DNA of 40,351 nucleotides from Acidimicrobiia bacterium. Its GTDB lineage: Bacteria > Actinomycetota > Acidimicrobiia > Acidimicrobiales > AC-14. Under the pieces are notes generated by a model. The model made no database searches. It saw only the letters and a list, made by a program, of their open reading frames with translations, and was not told the origin of the DNA. A program made the position numbers and the translations under genes. Below are positions 14,809-25,203 of the stretch, one piece after another (the stretch's first letter is position 1; each line of letters starts with the position of its first letter). The stretch spans positions 1 through 40,351 of the forward strand of contig JAHFUP010000044.1 of assembly GCA_023265025.1 (NCBI GenBank), read 5' to 3'.

Positions 14809-15959
14809 GCTGCTGCGCTCCGTTCTACGACCCGCCTGGCTCGTTCCCGCGCTAGCCGGTCCGCATCAAGAACAACGTCGACGCTCACCGGCTTCGTTCC
14901 ATGATGCCGTACCAGCGTCTCTTTGCATACATCTGCGATGGATTTCCAAGAAATGATTCCTTCCAGAAACGCGGCGACGGCAACCTCGTTGGCCGCGTTC
15001 AACCACGCCGGCGCCGTCCCGCCCTCCCGGCCGGCCTCGTAGGCCAGGTCCAGGCACGGGAACGCGACCCGGTCGGGGGCCTCGAAATCGAGGCGGCCGA
15101 CCGCCGACCAGTCCAGCGCCCCGAACGCCACCTCGCCCCGGTCGGGGTAGGCCAGAGCGTAGGAGATGGGCAGGCGCATGTCGGGCTGGGACAGCTGGGC
15201 CATGGTCGACCCGTCGGTGAACTCCACCATGGAGTGGACGATCGACTGGGGGTGGACGACGACCTCGATGCGTTCGTAGTCGACCCCGAACAGCTCGTGG
15301 GCCTCGATCACCTCCAGGCCCTTGTTCATGAGCGTCGAGCTGTCCACCGTGATCTTCGGCCCCATGGCCCACGTCGGATGGGCGAGGGCGTCGGCCACGG
15401 TCACCGACGCGAGGTCGGCCGCGCTCCGGCCCCGGAACGGGCCGCCGCTGGCGGTCAGCACGATCCGGGCCACACGCTCCATGCCGCCGGCGCGCAGGCA
15501 CTGGTGCACGGCGGCGTGCTCGGAGTCGACCGGCAGTATCTCGGCGCCCGGGGTGGCCCGGGCGTGCTGCACCACCGGGCCGCCGGCGATCAGCGACTCC
15601 TTGTTGGCCAGCGCCAGGCGCCGGCCGGCCTCCAGGGCGGCGAGGGTGACCGGAAGGCCGGCGAAGCCCACCACCCCGTTGACCACGACGTCGGCCTCGC
15701 GGGCGATGGCGGCCAGGGCCTCGGGCCCCGCCCACACCTCCGTGCCCTTCGGCACCCTGGCCTCCAGCTCGCCGGCCAGGGAAGCATCGGCGATGGCGAC
15801 CCGCTCGGGACGGACCGCCTGGGCCTGGGCGACCAGCAGGTCGACGGACCGGTTCGCGCCGAGGGCGACAATCCGGTACCGCTCCGGCTCGGCCGCCACC
15901 ACCTCGAGCGTCTGGGTGCCGATCGAGCCCGTGGACCCGACAACGCTGATTGTCCTCAA
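14805..15959 (-). CDS. dxr: 1-deoxy-D-xylulose 5-phosphate reductoisomerase
   Basis: 384 residues from a TTG at 15959 with a GGAGGGGGG site just upstream; this start gives LRTISVVGSTGSIGTQTLEV, the NADPH-binding N-terminus of Dxr. Conserved parts follow: VVNGVVGFAGLPVTLAALEA, LALANKESLIAGG, ILPVDSEHAAVHQCL (metal ligands Asp and Glu), LTASGGPFRG, HPTWAMGPKITVDSSTLMNK and WLNAANEVAVAAFL. Length and order match the family. Dxr commits carbon to the MEP pathway by making MEP from DXP. Reading further upstream, to 16241, would add residues with no family support. It is coupled to rseP through TTGA. Confidence 0.96.
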   Translation of the reverse strand: MRTISVVGSTGSIGTQTLEVVAAEPERYRIVALGANRSVDLLVAQAQAVRPERVAIADASLAGELEARVPKGTEVWAGPEALAAIAREADVVVNGVVGFAGLPVTLAALEAGRRLALANKESLIAGGPVVQHARATPGAEILPVDSEHAAVHQCLRAGGMERVARIVLTASGGPFRGRSAADLASVTVADALAHPTWAMGPKITVDSSTLMNKGLEVIEAHELFGVDYERIEVVVHPQSIVHSMVEFTDGSTMAQLSQPDMRLPISYALAYPDRGEVAFGALDWSAVGRLDFEAPDRVAFPCLDLAYEAGREGGTAPAWLNAANEVAVAAFLEGIISWKSIADVCKETLVRHHGTKPVSVDVVLDADRLARERARRVVERSAAA

Positions 15960-16111
15960 AGCCCCCCTCCGCCCGTGGTAGGGGCGACAAGGGAACGATG
16001 AGGATCGCCGGCGGCCGCCCACGCCGGCGGAGCCGGCCACCATCCGGCTGCCGGCCAGGCAAGCGACGGCGGAGGCTGACCGGTTCCGCCGGGCAGCCGG
16101 AGCGCGATTGC

Positions 16112-16137
16112 CTCGCCGAGCAACCTCCGGTTGCGAG
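16112..16137. repeat. Palindromic intergenic element, copy C
   Basis: CTCGCCGAGCAACCTCCGGT followed by TGCGAG. The inner stem is GCAACC/GGTTGC, a compensatory change relative to copy B (GCAAGC/GCTTGC). GCGATT flanks it on both sides. It lies immediately after the cdsA stop codon. Confidence 0.75.
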
Positions 16138-16146
16138 GCGATTCGC

Positions 16147-18243
16147 TCAAATAGCGCCGGCGTTGAAGAGCAGCACGCACAGGTAGTAGACGGCCGGGAT
16201 GACGAAGAGCAGGGCGTCGATCCGGTCGAGCACGCCGCCATGGCCGGGGAGGATCTTGCCCATGTCCTTCACGCCCAGGTCGCGCTTGATCATCGACTCG
16301 CACAGGTCCCCCAGCGGGGCGGCGATGGCCACCACGACGCCGAGCCAGAAGACCTGGGTCCAACCGTCCCAGGGGTCGATCCGGCCGACGACGACCAGCG
16401 CGACCAACACCGACGCCAGCACGCCGCCGACCAGGCCCTCGAAGGTCTTGTTCGGCGACAGCTCGGGCGCCAGCGGCGTCTTGCCCCAGTACTTGCCCAC
16501 CAGGTAGGCGCCGATGTCGTGGGCCACCGTGCAGATGACCGCCCCGAGCAGCAGTCCCACGGCGCGCTCGCCGGGGACGGCGAGGAAGAGGCAGGCGAAG
16601 CTCCCCAGGAAGCCCACGTAGACGAAGGCGAACACCGTCACCGCGATGTTCATCGTCGGCTTGGCGTGGACCACGCCGGCCAGGTACCAGAGGAAGCTGA
16701 AGATCACCACCAGTGTGAGGATCAGCGGGAACGCCACCAGGCCGTAGTTGTAGGCGGCCAGCACCATGGACCCGCACCCGACGAGGCCGAGGAGCGTCGC
16801 CGGCTGGTAGCCGCGGGCCCGCAGGGCCTGGAACAGCTCGGCGCCGGCCATGGTGACGGCGGCCAGCACGAGCAGCACGAGGGCGGTGGACCCGATGGCT
16901 GCGGCCGCCAGCAGCACGCCGGCGGCGATCACACCCGTGACGACGCGCGTCGACAGGTCGCTGGCACCGCCGCCCCCATTCCCGCCGGGCCCTCCCGGAC
17001 CCGTGGCCCCCGGCTGGGGACGGTTCGGCCCGCCGGGGCCGGCACCGGGCCGGTCCCGGCGCGACGTCGGGCGGACCTGGGTGGCCGTGCCGCGGGCCTG
17101 GCTGACCGGCTGGGGCGGTGGCGCAGCGGCGACGGCCTGGTCGAAGGCGAACAGGTCGCCCTCGTCGTCGATGTCGGGCTGGTCGCGGAGGGCGCCGACC
17201 CGTGCCTCCCGGTCGTCGAGGACGGTGTCACCGAAGTCGGCTTCGTCCCAGTCGGCGGGCTGGTCCCGCCAGCGGGGACCGGTGGACAGTGCCGACCAGG
17301 CGCTCAGCTCGTCGTCCGCCGAGGCGGCCGGCGGCGGGGGGCCGTCGGCCAGGATGCGGGGCACCTCGCCGCTGGGCGGCTCGGTCCAGTGTGGCAGCGA
17401 GAGGGTGGGAGGGTCGTCCGCCGCAGACGAGGCGGCCGGTGGCGGCCCCGATGGCGTCGGATCGTCCAGGAAGTCCCAGGATCCCTTGTCTCCGTCGCCC
17501 ACCGGCCTCCTTCCGCTGGTGGGCCCGGTCAGCCGGTCCCAGTCCGATTGGGCCACCACTTCCGGGCCCGATGATCCCGGAAGGCTACGCCCTGCATGCG
17601 AGGGCGGGCCGACGTTGCCGCCCAGGCCGGACGCCACCGCCCACTCCCCCGACACCGGGTCGGAGGTGAGCGGCCGGTCGGGGCTGATCTCGCGCAGCTC
17701 GGGCTCGGCCGGCGCGGCCGGCGGCACCGAGGGGTGTGACCCGGATGCGACCGCCTGGGCCTGGGCCTCCGCCTCGGCCTTCGCCGCGGCGGCGACCAGT
17801 TCCTCGAACCGCCCGGGCGGCGCGGTGGCCACGACCGGCGGGTCCCAGAAGTCGCTCGCGTCGTCGGCGCCCAAGGGCCGGAGGTCGAACCCTGATGCGG
17901 CGACGCGGGGCTCCGGCGCCGGCGGCGGGACGGGTGGCGGGTCGGGGACGACGACCGCCGGCTTGGCCACCGCCGCGGGGTCCGTGCCCGGGAAGCGCAG
18001 CGGCGGCTGGGGACCGGACGGCGTCTCCGGCACGTCGCCGAAGCGGGGGGCGTCGTCGGGGACCCGGGGCGACGCCTGTCCCGACTCGATGGCGGCGGCG
18101 GCCTCCTCGGCGCCGATGATCCTCACACCCTCGGCCGGCGGCCGGGGACCTCGGGCGATGCCCGACCAGGCCGGGCCCGGATCCGTCGCCAGATGATCGT
18201 CCTTCGCTGCCTCTGGGTGGTCGTCGGTCTGGAAATCGTCCAA
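16147..18243 (-). CDS. cdsA: Phosphatidate cytidylyltransferase with a 428-residue disordered N-terminal extension
   Basis: 698 residues from TTG at 18243 with AGGAGGGG 7 nt upstream. The last 270 residues are the CdsA enzyme: about eight membrane helices and the signature SMIKRDLGVKDMGKILPGHG followed by GVLDRID. CdsA makes CDP-diacylglycerol from phosphatidate and CTP at the membrane. The first 428 residues are Pro/Ala/Asp/Gly-rich and probably disordered and cytoplasmic. They contain short patterned segments such as EGVRIIGAEEAAAAI, PRFGDVPETPSG, PLRFPG and SALSTGPRWRDQPADWDEAD. The usual family length is 270-300 residues. The extension is in frame with no start signal near the enzyme domain, so it is probably translated. 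Confidence 0.95.
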   Translation of the reverse strand: MDDFQTDDHPEAAKDDHLATDPGPAWSGIARGPRPPAEGVRIIGAEEAAAAIESGQASPRVPDDAPRFGDVPETPSGPQPPLRFPGTDPAAVAKPAVVVPDPPPVPPPAPEPRVAASGFDLRPLGADDASDFWDPPVVATAPPGRFEELVAAAAKAEAEAQAQAVASGSHPSVPPAAPAEPELREISPDRPLTSDPVSGEWAVASGLGGNVGPPSHAGRSLPGSSGPEVVAQSDWDRLTGPTSGRRPVGDGDKGSWDFLDDPTPSGPPPAASSAADDPPTLSLPHWTEPPSGEVPRILADGPPPPAASADDELSAWSALSTGPRWRDQPADWDEADFGDTVLDDREARVGALRDQPDIDDEGDLFAFDQAVAAAPPPQPVSQARGTATQVRPTSRRDRPGAGPGGPNRPQPGATGPGGPGGNGGGGASDLSTRVVTGVIAAGVLLAAAAIGSTALVLLVLAAVTMAGAELFQALRARGYQPATLLGLVGCGSMVLAAYNYGLVAFPLILTLVVIFSFLWYLAGVVHAKPTMNIAVTVFAFVYVGFLGSFACLFLAVPGERAVGLLLGAVICTVAHDIGAYLVGKYWGKTPLAPELSPNKTFEGLVGGVLASVLVALVVVGRIDPWDGWTQVFWLGVVVAIAAPLGDLCESMIKRDLGVKDMGKILPGHGGVLDRIDALLFVIPAVYYLCVLLFNAGAI

Positions 18244-18279
18244 AAGTGGACCCCTCCTGCGGCCCGAAGGCCAGCGTTC

Positions 18280-20358
<2,079 letters not shown>

Positions 20359-20359
<1 letters not shown>

Positions 20360-21426
20360 CAGGCCTCCTCGGGCGCGGTCGTGGCGCCGCCGGTGCCGGC
20401 GGTCTCGGCGGCCGGCGCCGGGTCGGCCTCGGCGGCGGGCGCCGCGTCATCTGCGGGCGCCGCGGCCTCGGCGGCGGGAGCCCCGTCGGCGGCGGCCTCG
20501 GGAGCCGGCGCCGCATCCTCGGCCGCGGTCGCCTCGGCGGCCGGCGCCTCGGCGGCGTCAGCCTCCCGGCGGGACGCCGCGAGGCGGGCCTCGCGCTCCT
20601 GGGCCTGGAGGGCGGCCTGGCGGCGGGCCTCGGCCTGCTGCTGGGTGCGACGAGCCTCGGCCTCGGGGTCGGCCGGAGCGGGTGCGGCGGCGGTCGGGCG
20701 GGTGGCGGCGGCCGCCGCGGCCCGGTTGGCGTTCTTGCGGGAGGCGATGAACTTGCCCTCCTCGACGGCGTCGGAGATCACCCGGCACATGAGCGTTCCG
20801 GCCCGGATGGCGTCGTCGTTGCCGGGAATGACGTACTGGATCAGATCGGGGTCGCAGTTGGTGTCGACGACGGCGACGATCGGCATGTTGAGCTTGTTGG
20901 CCTCGGTGACGGCGATGTGCTCCTTCTTGGTGTCGATGATGAACACCGCGTCGGGCATGCGGTTCAGGCCGCGGATACCGCCGAGGTTGCGCTGCAGCTT
21001 CTCCAGCTCGCGGCTGAGGATGAGCGCCTCCTTCTTCGGCATGGCCTCGAAGTCGCCGGCCTCCTTCATCCGCTCGTACTCCATCATCTTCTTCACCCGG
21101 GCGCTGATGGTGGTGAAGTTGGTCAGCATCCCGCCGAGCCAGCGCTCGTTCACGTACGGCATGCCGCACTTGTTGGCCGCGTCGGCGATGGGGTCCTGGG
21201 TCTGCTTCTTGGTGCCGACGAACAGGATCGTGCCGCCGTTGGCGGCCATGTCACGGACGAAGGTGTAGGCGGATTCGATCCGGACCAGCGTCTGGTTCAG
21301 GTCGATGATGTAGATGCCGTTGCGCTCGCCGAAGATGAACCGCTTCATCTTCGGGTTCCAGCGCCGGGTCTGGTGACCGAAGTGGACCCCGGCCTCCAGC
21401 AGTTGCTTCATGGTGACGACAGCCAC
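20359..21426 (-). CDS. rpsB: 30S ribosomal protein S2 with long Ala/Glu/Pro tail
   Basis: 355 residues from a GTG at 21426, 8 nt after GAGGAG. The S2 core is complete: [71 protein letters not shown], and the C-terminal [20 protein letters not shown]. After about residue 240 there are some 110 residues of Ala/Glu/Pro repeats, a low-complexity tail absent from most S2 proteins, though tails of this kind occur in some actinobacteria. S2 binds S1-like proteins and the mRNA exit region of the 30S subunit. Confidence 0.97.
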
Positions 21427-21514
21427 GCGTTGTTCTCCTCTCCCATCGGTTGGCGGGCCCTGCGCGCCGCGCCCCCGCAGGGGCGACCGTGGGACAGCGG
21501 GCAGGGAGGTTCGG

Positions 21515-21575
21515 ATCCACCCGAGCCGGGTGGATGGGCCACTCTATCCTCACCCCGGACGCTCCGGGCCGGGGT
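21515..21575. promoter_or_regulatory. Two hairpins in the divergent rpsB / thiol-oxidoreductase intergenic region
   Basis: ATCCACCC, five bases, GGGTGGAT (21515-21535) forms an 8-bp stem. A second inverted repeat, CACCCCGG / CCGGGGTG, occupies about 21551-21575. Both lie in the 170-nt region between the divergent starts. The first would be in the rpsB 5' leader, where ribosomal protein autoregulatory structures are common; no known leader was recognised. Confidence 0.4.
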
Positions 21576-21595
21576 GCCACGACGAGGGAGAGCAC

Positions 21596-22201
21596 GTGAG
21601 AGTCGACTTCTGGTTCCACCCGGGATGCCCGTGGACGTGGGTGACGTCGCGCTGGCTCCTGGACGTGGCCCCGGAACGGGACCTCGACGTCCACTGGCGC
21701 AGCTTCAGTCTCACCCTGCTCAACGGGTGCGCAGACGTTCCCCACCAGTATCGGGACCGGGCCGAGAGCGCCCACGACGTCCTCCGGGTGGTCGAGGCTG
21801 CCCGCCACGCCGGCGAGCACCAGTCGGCGATCGGCGAGTTCTACACCGGCGCCGGCCGGGAGCTGTTCTCGGGCATGTGGCCGCTGCACGTACCCGACAC
21901 CCTCGCCGCCGCCGGCATGGATCCCGGCCTGGCCGGCGCCTACTCCGACTCGGCCTGGGACCGGGCCATCGAGGCCTCCATGGTCGAGGCCGCCGACCTG
22001 TGTGGCTCCACGGCCGCCTCCCCCACCATCGCCCTCGAATCGGCTCCCGGCCTTGGCTTCTTCGGGCCGGTCCTCTCCCACAAGCCCGAGGGCAAAGCCG
22101 CCCTCGACCTCTGGGACGCATTCGCCTACCTCGCCTCCGCCGGCGCGGTGTACGAGCTCAAGCGCGACCGCATGGAGGGCATCCAGATCCCACCGGGCTG
22201 A
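21596..22201 (+). CDS. DsbA-family protein, Rv2466c-like (mycothiol-dependent nitroreductase family)
   Basis: 201 residues from GTG at 21596, 5 nt after GAGGGAG. It starts RVDFWFHPGCPWTWVTSRWL, the thioredoxin-fold active-site region of the Rv2466c family, in which CPWx occupies the first helix. Here the motif is CPWT, so the second cysteine of a CxxC pair is absent. ASPTIAL supplies the cis-Pro loop and the helical insertion lies between. The family reduces disulfides and nitro-compounds using mycothiol. It is divergent from rpsB and convergent with the beta-propeller lipoprotein gene 10 nt away. Confidence 0.85.
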   Translation: MRVDFWFHPGCPWTWVTSRWLLDVAPERDLDVHWRSFSLTLLNGCADVPHQYRDRAESAHDVLRVVEAARHAGEHQSAIGEFYTGAGRELFSGMWPLHVPDTLAAAGMDPGLAGAYSDSAWDRAIEASMVEAADLCGSTAASPTIALESAPGLGFFGPVLSHKPEGKAALDLWDAFAYLASAGAVYELKRDRMEGIQIPPG

Positions 22202-22211
22202 GGCGCCGGCT

Positions 22212-23363
22212 TCACCAGGCGGGACCGGCTTCGACGGTGTTCACCGGCGCCTCCCGCTGCGACGAAACGAGGAACCCGCCCGGCCCGGTGGCAATTCCAC
22301 TGACCCGACCGGCGGGCGGGCGCAGGAACTCCGTATCCCGGGTGGGCCCGGCCAGGAGCAACCGCCCGTCGTCGAGCGTCAGGGCGAAGGTGCCCGCCGG
22401 GCCGGCGATCGGCCCGCCCCGCATCGCGGCACCGTCGGTCGCCACCTTCCAGCTACGCCGGCCGGTGGCCACGTCAAGGAGATCCAGCCCGCCGAGGCGG
22501 TGGGCGACCAGGACCGAGCGGTCGTCCACCGCCAATGGCGGCACTTCCGGCGAGCCGGCGCCACCCAGCGCCGTGCGCCACCGCTCCTCGCCGGTGGTCA
22601 GTGCCAAAGCATGGGCAGCGAGGTCGCCGGCAACCACGACCGCCGTACCGGCCCCGGTGAGCGTCGGTCCGCTGATCCCGCCACCGGGCAGCGGGACCGC
22701 CCACCGCTGGCGCCCCGTCGACGCGTCGATGGCGACCACGCCCCCGCTCCGCGTGCCGGAACGGTCCCAGGTGGCGAGCACCACGGAGCCATCGGTGGCC
22801 GGCGGCCCGAGCGAGGGGCCAGGCAGGGCCACCCGCCATGCGACCTTCCCGTCGGCCAGGTGGAACGCCGCCAGGGAACCCTCCCAGGTCGTGGTGATCG
22901 CGAGGCTTCGCGCCATCACCGGGCTGTTCGCCCGTTCCGCCAGGGGCGTGTCCCAGAGGGCGACGCCGTCCGAGCGCCGGAAGGCGGCCACGCCGTCATC
23001 GGTGGCGGCCACAACGACGTCGGCGCCCAGCCGGGGGGCGACGTCGCGCAGGCCGAGCCGGTAGGTGTCCCATTGCCGCCGGCCATCGGCGTCGAGGAGG
23101 ACCAGATGCTGGTGGCCGTAGGTGAAGGTCACCTCCTTGCCGTCCGCGGCAGGCAATCCGACCCACGCCGGCCCGGGCGCGGTCCAGATCCACCCGTCGC
23201 CGTACGCAGTGGCGTCGGCGCCGGGACGGGCGTCGCCAGCGTGGGGGTCGCCGGCGCCGGTGCCTTCGGGCGCCGCCCGCCCGCCTCCGCCGGACCGGCA
23301 GCCGGTGGCCACGAGGAGGGCGAGAACGCAGAGGATGCGGGCGAGGCTAACGGGGCGGTTCAA
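22212..23363 (-). CDS. PQQ-like beta-propeller lipoprotein
   Basis: 383 residues from TTG at 23363, which has GGAGG 7 nt upstream and overlaps the 3' end of the LytM-lipase gene by 17 nt. The signal peptide (SLARILCVLALLVATGC) ends in a plausible lipobox. The mature part has repeated outer-strand motifs such as GVALWDTPL, GKVAWRVALPG, GRQRWAVPLPGG, GEERWRTALGG and GRRSWKVATDG, each a WD/PQQ-like blade, so a 7- to 8-blade propeller is likely. No PQQ-binding or catalytic residues are assigned; such lipoproteins often bind protein partners or polysaccharide. Its coupling to the LytM-like gene suggests a joint envelope role. Confidence 0.82.
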   Translation of the reverse strand: MNRPVSLARILCVLALLVATGCRSGGGGRAAPEGTGAGDPHAGDARPGADATAYGDGWIWTAPGPAWVGLPAADGKEVTFTYGHQHLVLLDADGRRQWDTYRLGLRDVAPRLGADVVVAATDDGVAAFRRSDGVALWDTPLAERANSPVMARSLAITTTWEGSLAAFHLADGKVAWRVALPGPSLGPPATDGSVVLATWDRSGTRSGGVVAIDASTGRQRWAVPLPGGGISGPTLTGAGTAVVVAGDLAAHALALTTGEERWRTALGGAGSPEVPPLAVDDRSVLVAHRLGGLDLLDVATGRRSWKVATDGAAMRGGPIAGPAGTFALTLDDGRLLLAGPTRDTEFLRPPAGRVSGIATGPGGFLVSSQREAPVNTVEAGPAW

Positions 23364-25050
23364 GGTCGTACCTCCGGGGGACTGTGGTCTTGAGTTCGGG
23401 GCTGTCGAGCCTGCGTTGGAGATAGCGGGCGCCGCCGTACGCGCCGGCGCCGAGGAGGGTCTCCTGGGTGTAGATGGCTCCGGACACTGCGGCATCGGCC
23501 ATCGCGTCGCCAAAGCTCTGGCAGGTCGGCGTGAGGCCGGCCAACGCCAGGGCGATCTCGCGCTGGGCCTCGGGCGAGCCCGGCAGGTCGAGATGGTCGT
23601 TGAAGTGGCCCGGCACGGACACCGTGACGTTGTTCGCGCCGTCAACGACCGTCTGGCCGGCTGGGACCATCAAGTCCTCCCGGGCGGCGATGGAGGTGAA
23701 CTTCACGCCGGCAGGAGGCGGCGTGCGCTTGAGCCGCTCGATGACGTCGGAGTATTCGGCCATCTGCTCCACTGACGTGCCGGTGGGGTCGATCTGGTTC
23801 GGCATCGCCACATGCCCGGCGAGCAGCAACATGCCGCCAATGTCCGTGTGGTTGAGCATGGTCGCGGCGGTGGCGGCCGGCGTCCCTCGGTGGGGCGTGC
23901 CCAGCGTCACCAGCGAGCTCACCTGGGCCAGCCGGGGGTCGGTGGGCTCCCCCTCGTCGGATATCGCCATCCGGGCCACGAGACCTCCCTGGGAGTGGGC
24001 CACGATGTCGATCGGGACGCCGGGGTTCTCGGCCTGGACCCGCGCGAGGAGGTCCCTGAGCCGGCGAGCGGAGACCTTGAGATCCTCGGTCGTGTCGGTG
24101 GCATTGTACTTGTTCTCCTTTGTCGTGCCGCCGAGGTAGGAGAAGCGCATGTCGTCGTTCGGGGCGTAGCCGAGGGCCGCGGCGTCGACCGCGTCGACTG
24201 CGGCACCGTCCTTGCCCTCCTTGCCCTCCTTGCCGCCCGAGGAGCCCAAACCGCCGACACGGACGAGGATGTGGCGCTCCTGGAGCTTGGGCTGCGGTAC
24301 GTCCTCCGGCGTGCAGGTCGCCCGTGCGTCCCACCACGCCTTGGCTGCGGCGGCGAAGCGCTCGAAGTGCGCCATCGGCTGCAGAGCCTCGAGGTAGTGG
24401 ATGGCGCCGCGGGCCTCGTCGACCTTGTCCGCTATGTAGCCGGCCGCCGTGCTGAAAGCGGCGTCCTTGGCCCAGCCCACCGCCGCCGCTCCGGCCTTGA
24501 ACGCACGGGCCGCCAACCCGGGGAACATGCGGGCCACGCCCTCCCGCTCCTGCGCCTCGGTCTGGGGCCGGCGCAGCTCGTCGGGCACGAGGTAGACCTG
24601 GGGCGGTCCCCCGCCGAACAGGAGGGCCGGGTCGAGGTAGGCGTCGCCGGCCCGGACGCCGAAGTGGAACCGGTCCTGGGTCGTCCCCAGCGTCTGGCCT
24701 TGGGTGACCTTCTCGCCCCGATGGACGGCGATGAGGGCGAGGAACGAGTAACTGGTCCGCAGGCCGTCGTCGTGCAGCACGACGACGTGGAGGCCATCGG
24801 CCACGGGGCCGGCGAAGACGACCTCGCCCGCCGCCGAGGCGGCGACGAGCGTGCCCGGCGTGGTGGCGTACTCCAGACCCCGATTGCCGGAGTTCCAGTT
24901 CTCCGCCGGCGGGCGGAACGGGTCGATGATCGGCGCGTCGACCGGTGGCCGGTAGGTGACTGCGCCGGGCGGGCCGGCGGCGCCGGCGGTGGCAGGAGCG
25001 GTCGCGGCGAGCGCGACGAGCGTGGCCAGCACGAAGGCCAACCGGCGCAT
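23347..25050 (-). CDS. Degenerate LytM (M23-like) domain fused to an alpha/beta-hydrolase (lipase-like) domain, secreted
   Basis: 567 residues. A signal peptide (RRLAFVLATLVALAATAPAT) is followed by an M23-like domain at about residues 35-150. The metal-binding pattern HxGxD is replaced by NRGLE (residues 56-60), and the HxH pair is reduced to RFH (127-129), so it is probably not an active endopeptidase. A helical linker follows. An alpha/beta-hydrolase domain has the nucleophile motif AHSQGG (Ser353), TLGTPHRGTP and candidate Asp459 and His482/His486, as in PGAP1/lipase-like proteins. A Gly/Lys-rich segment (near 271-283) lies at the domain border. Position between rpsB and the sigma gene is where actinobacteria normally carry an M23 peptidase. 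Confidence 0.82.
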   Translation of the reverse strand: MRRLAFVLATLVALAATAPATAGAAGPPGAVTYRPPVDAPIIDPFRPPAENWNSGNRGLEYATTPGTLVAASAAGEVVFAGPVADGLHVVVLHDDGLRTSYSFLALIAVHRGEKVTQGQTLGTTQDRFHFGVRAGDAYLDPALLFGGGPPQVYLVPDELRRPQTEAQEREGVARMFPGLAARAFKAGAAAVGWAKDAAFSTAAGYIADKVDEARGAIHYLEALQPMAHFERFAAAAKAWWDARATCTPEDVPQPKLQERHILVRVGGLGSSGGKEGKEGKDGAAVDAVDAAALGYAPNDDMRFSYLGGTTKENKYNATDTTEDLKVSARRLRDLLARVQAENPGVPIDIVAHSQGGLVARMAISDEGEPTDPRLAQVSSLVTLGTPHRGTPAATAATMLNHTDIGGMLLLAGHVAMPNQIDPTGTSVEQMAEYSDVIERLKRTPPPAGVKFTSIAAREDLMVPAGQTVVDGANNVTVSVPGHFNDHLDLPGSPEAQREIALALAGLTPTCQSFGDAMADAAVSGAIYTQETLLGAGAYGGARYLQRRLDSPELKTTVPRRYDLEPPR

Positions 25051-25109
25051 GGAAACCCCCTGGAAACGGGTGGACCGTTGGGGGGAAGGGGGCGCCGACC
25101 GGCGCTACG

Positions 25110-25129
25110 GCCGCCGGAAGGCCGGCGGC
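25110..25129 (-). terminator. Hairpin downstream of the sigma factor gene
   Basis: GCCGCCGG, AAGG, CCGGCGGC is an 8-bp perfect stem with a 4-nt loop in the 153-nt gap between the LytM-like gene and the sigma gene. A second small stem, CTAGAAAACTTCTAG, lies at about 25176-25190. No T tract follows, so a terminator role is uncertain. Confidence 0.4.
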
Positions 25130-25203
25130 GAGCCGGGTGGAACTCTACCCGGTGGGGTGAGACAGCGCCAGAGGCCCTAGAAAACTTCTAGAGACGGAAA
25201 GGT

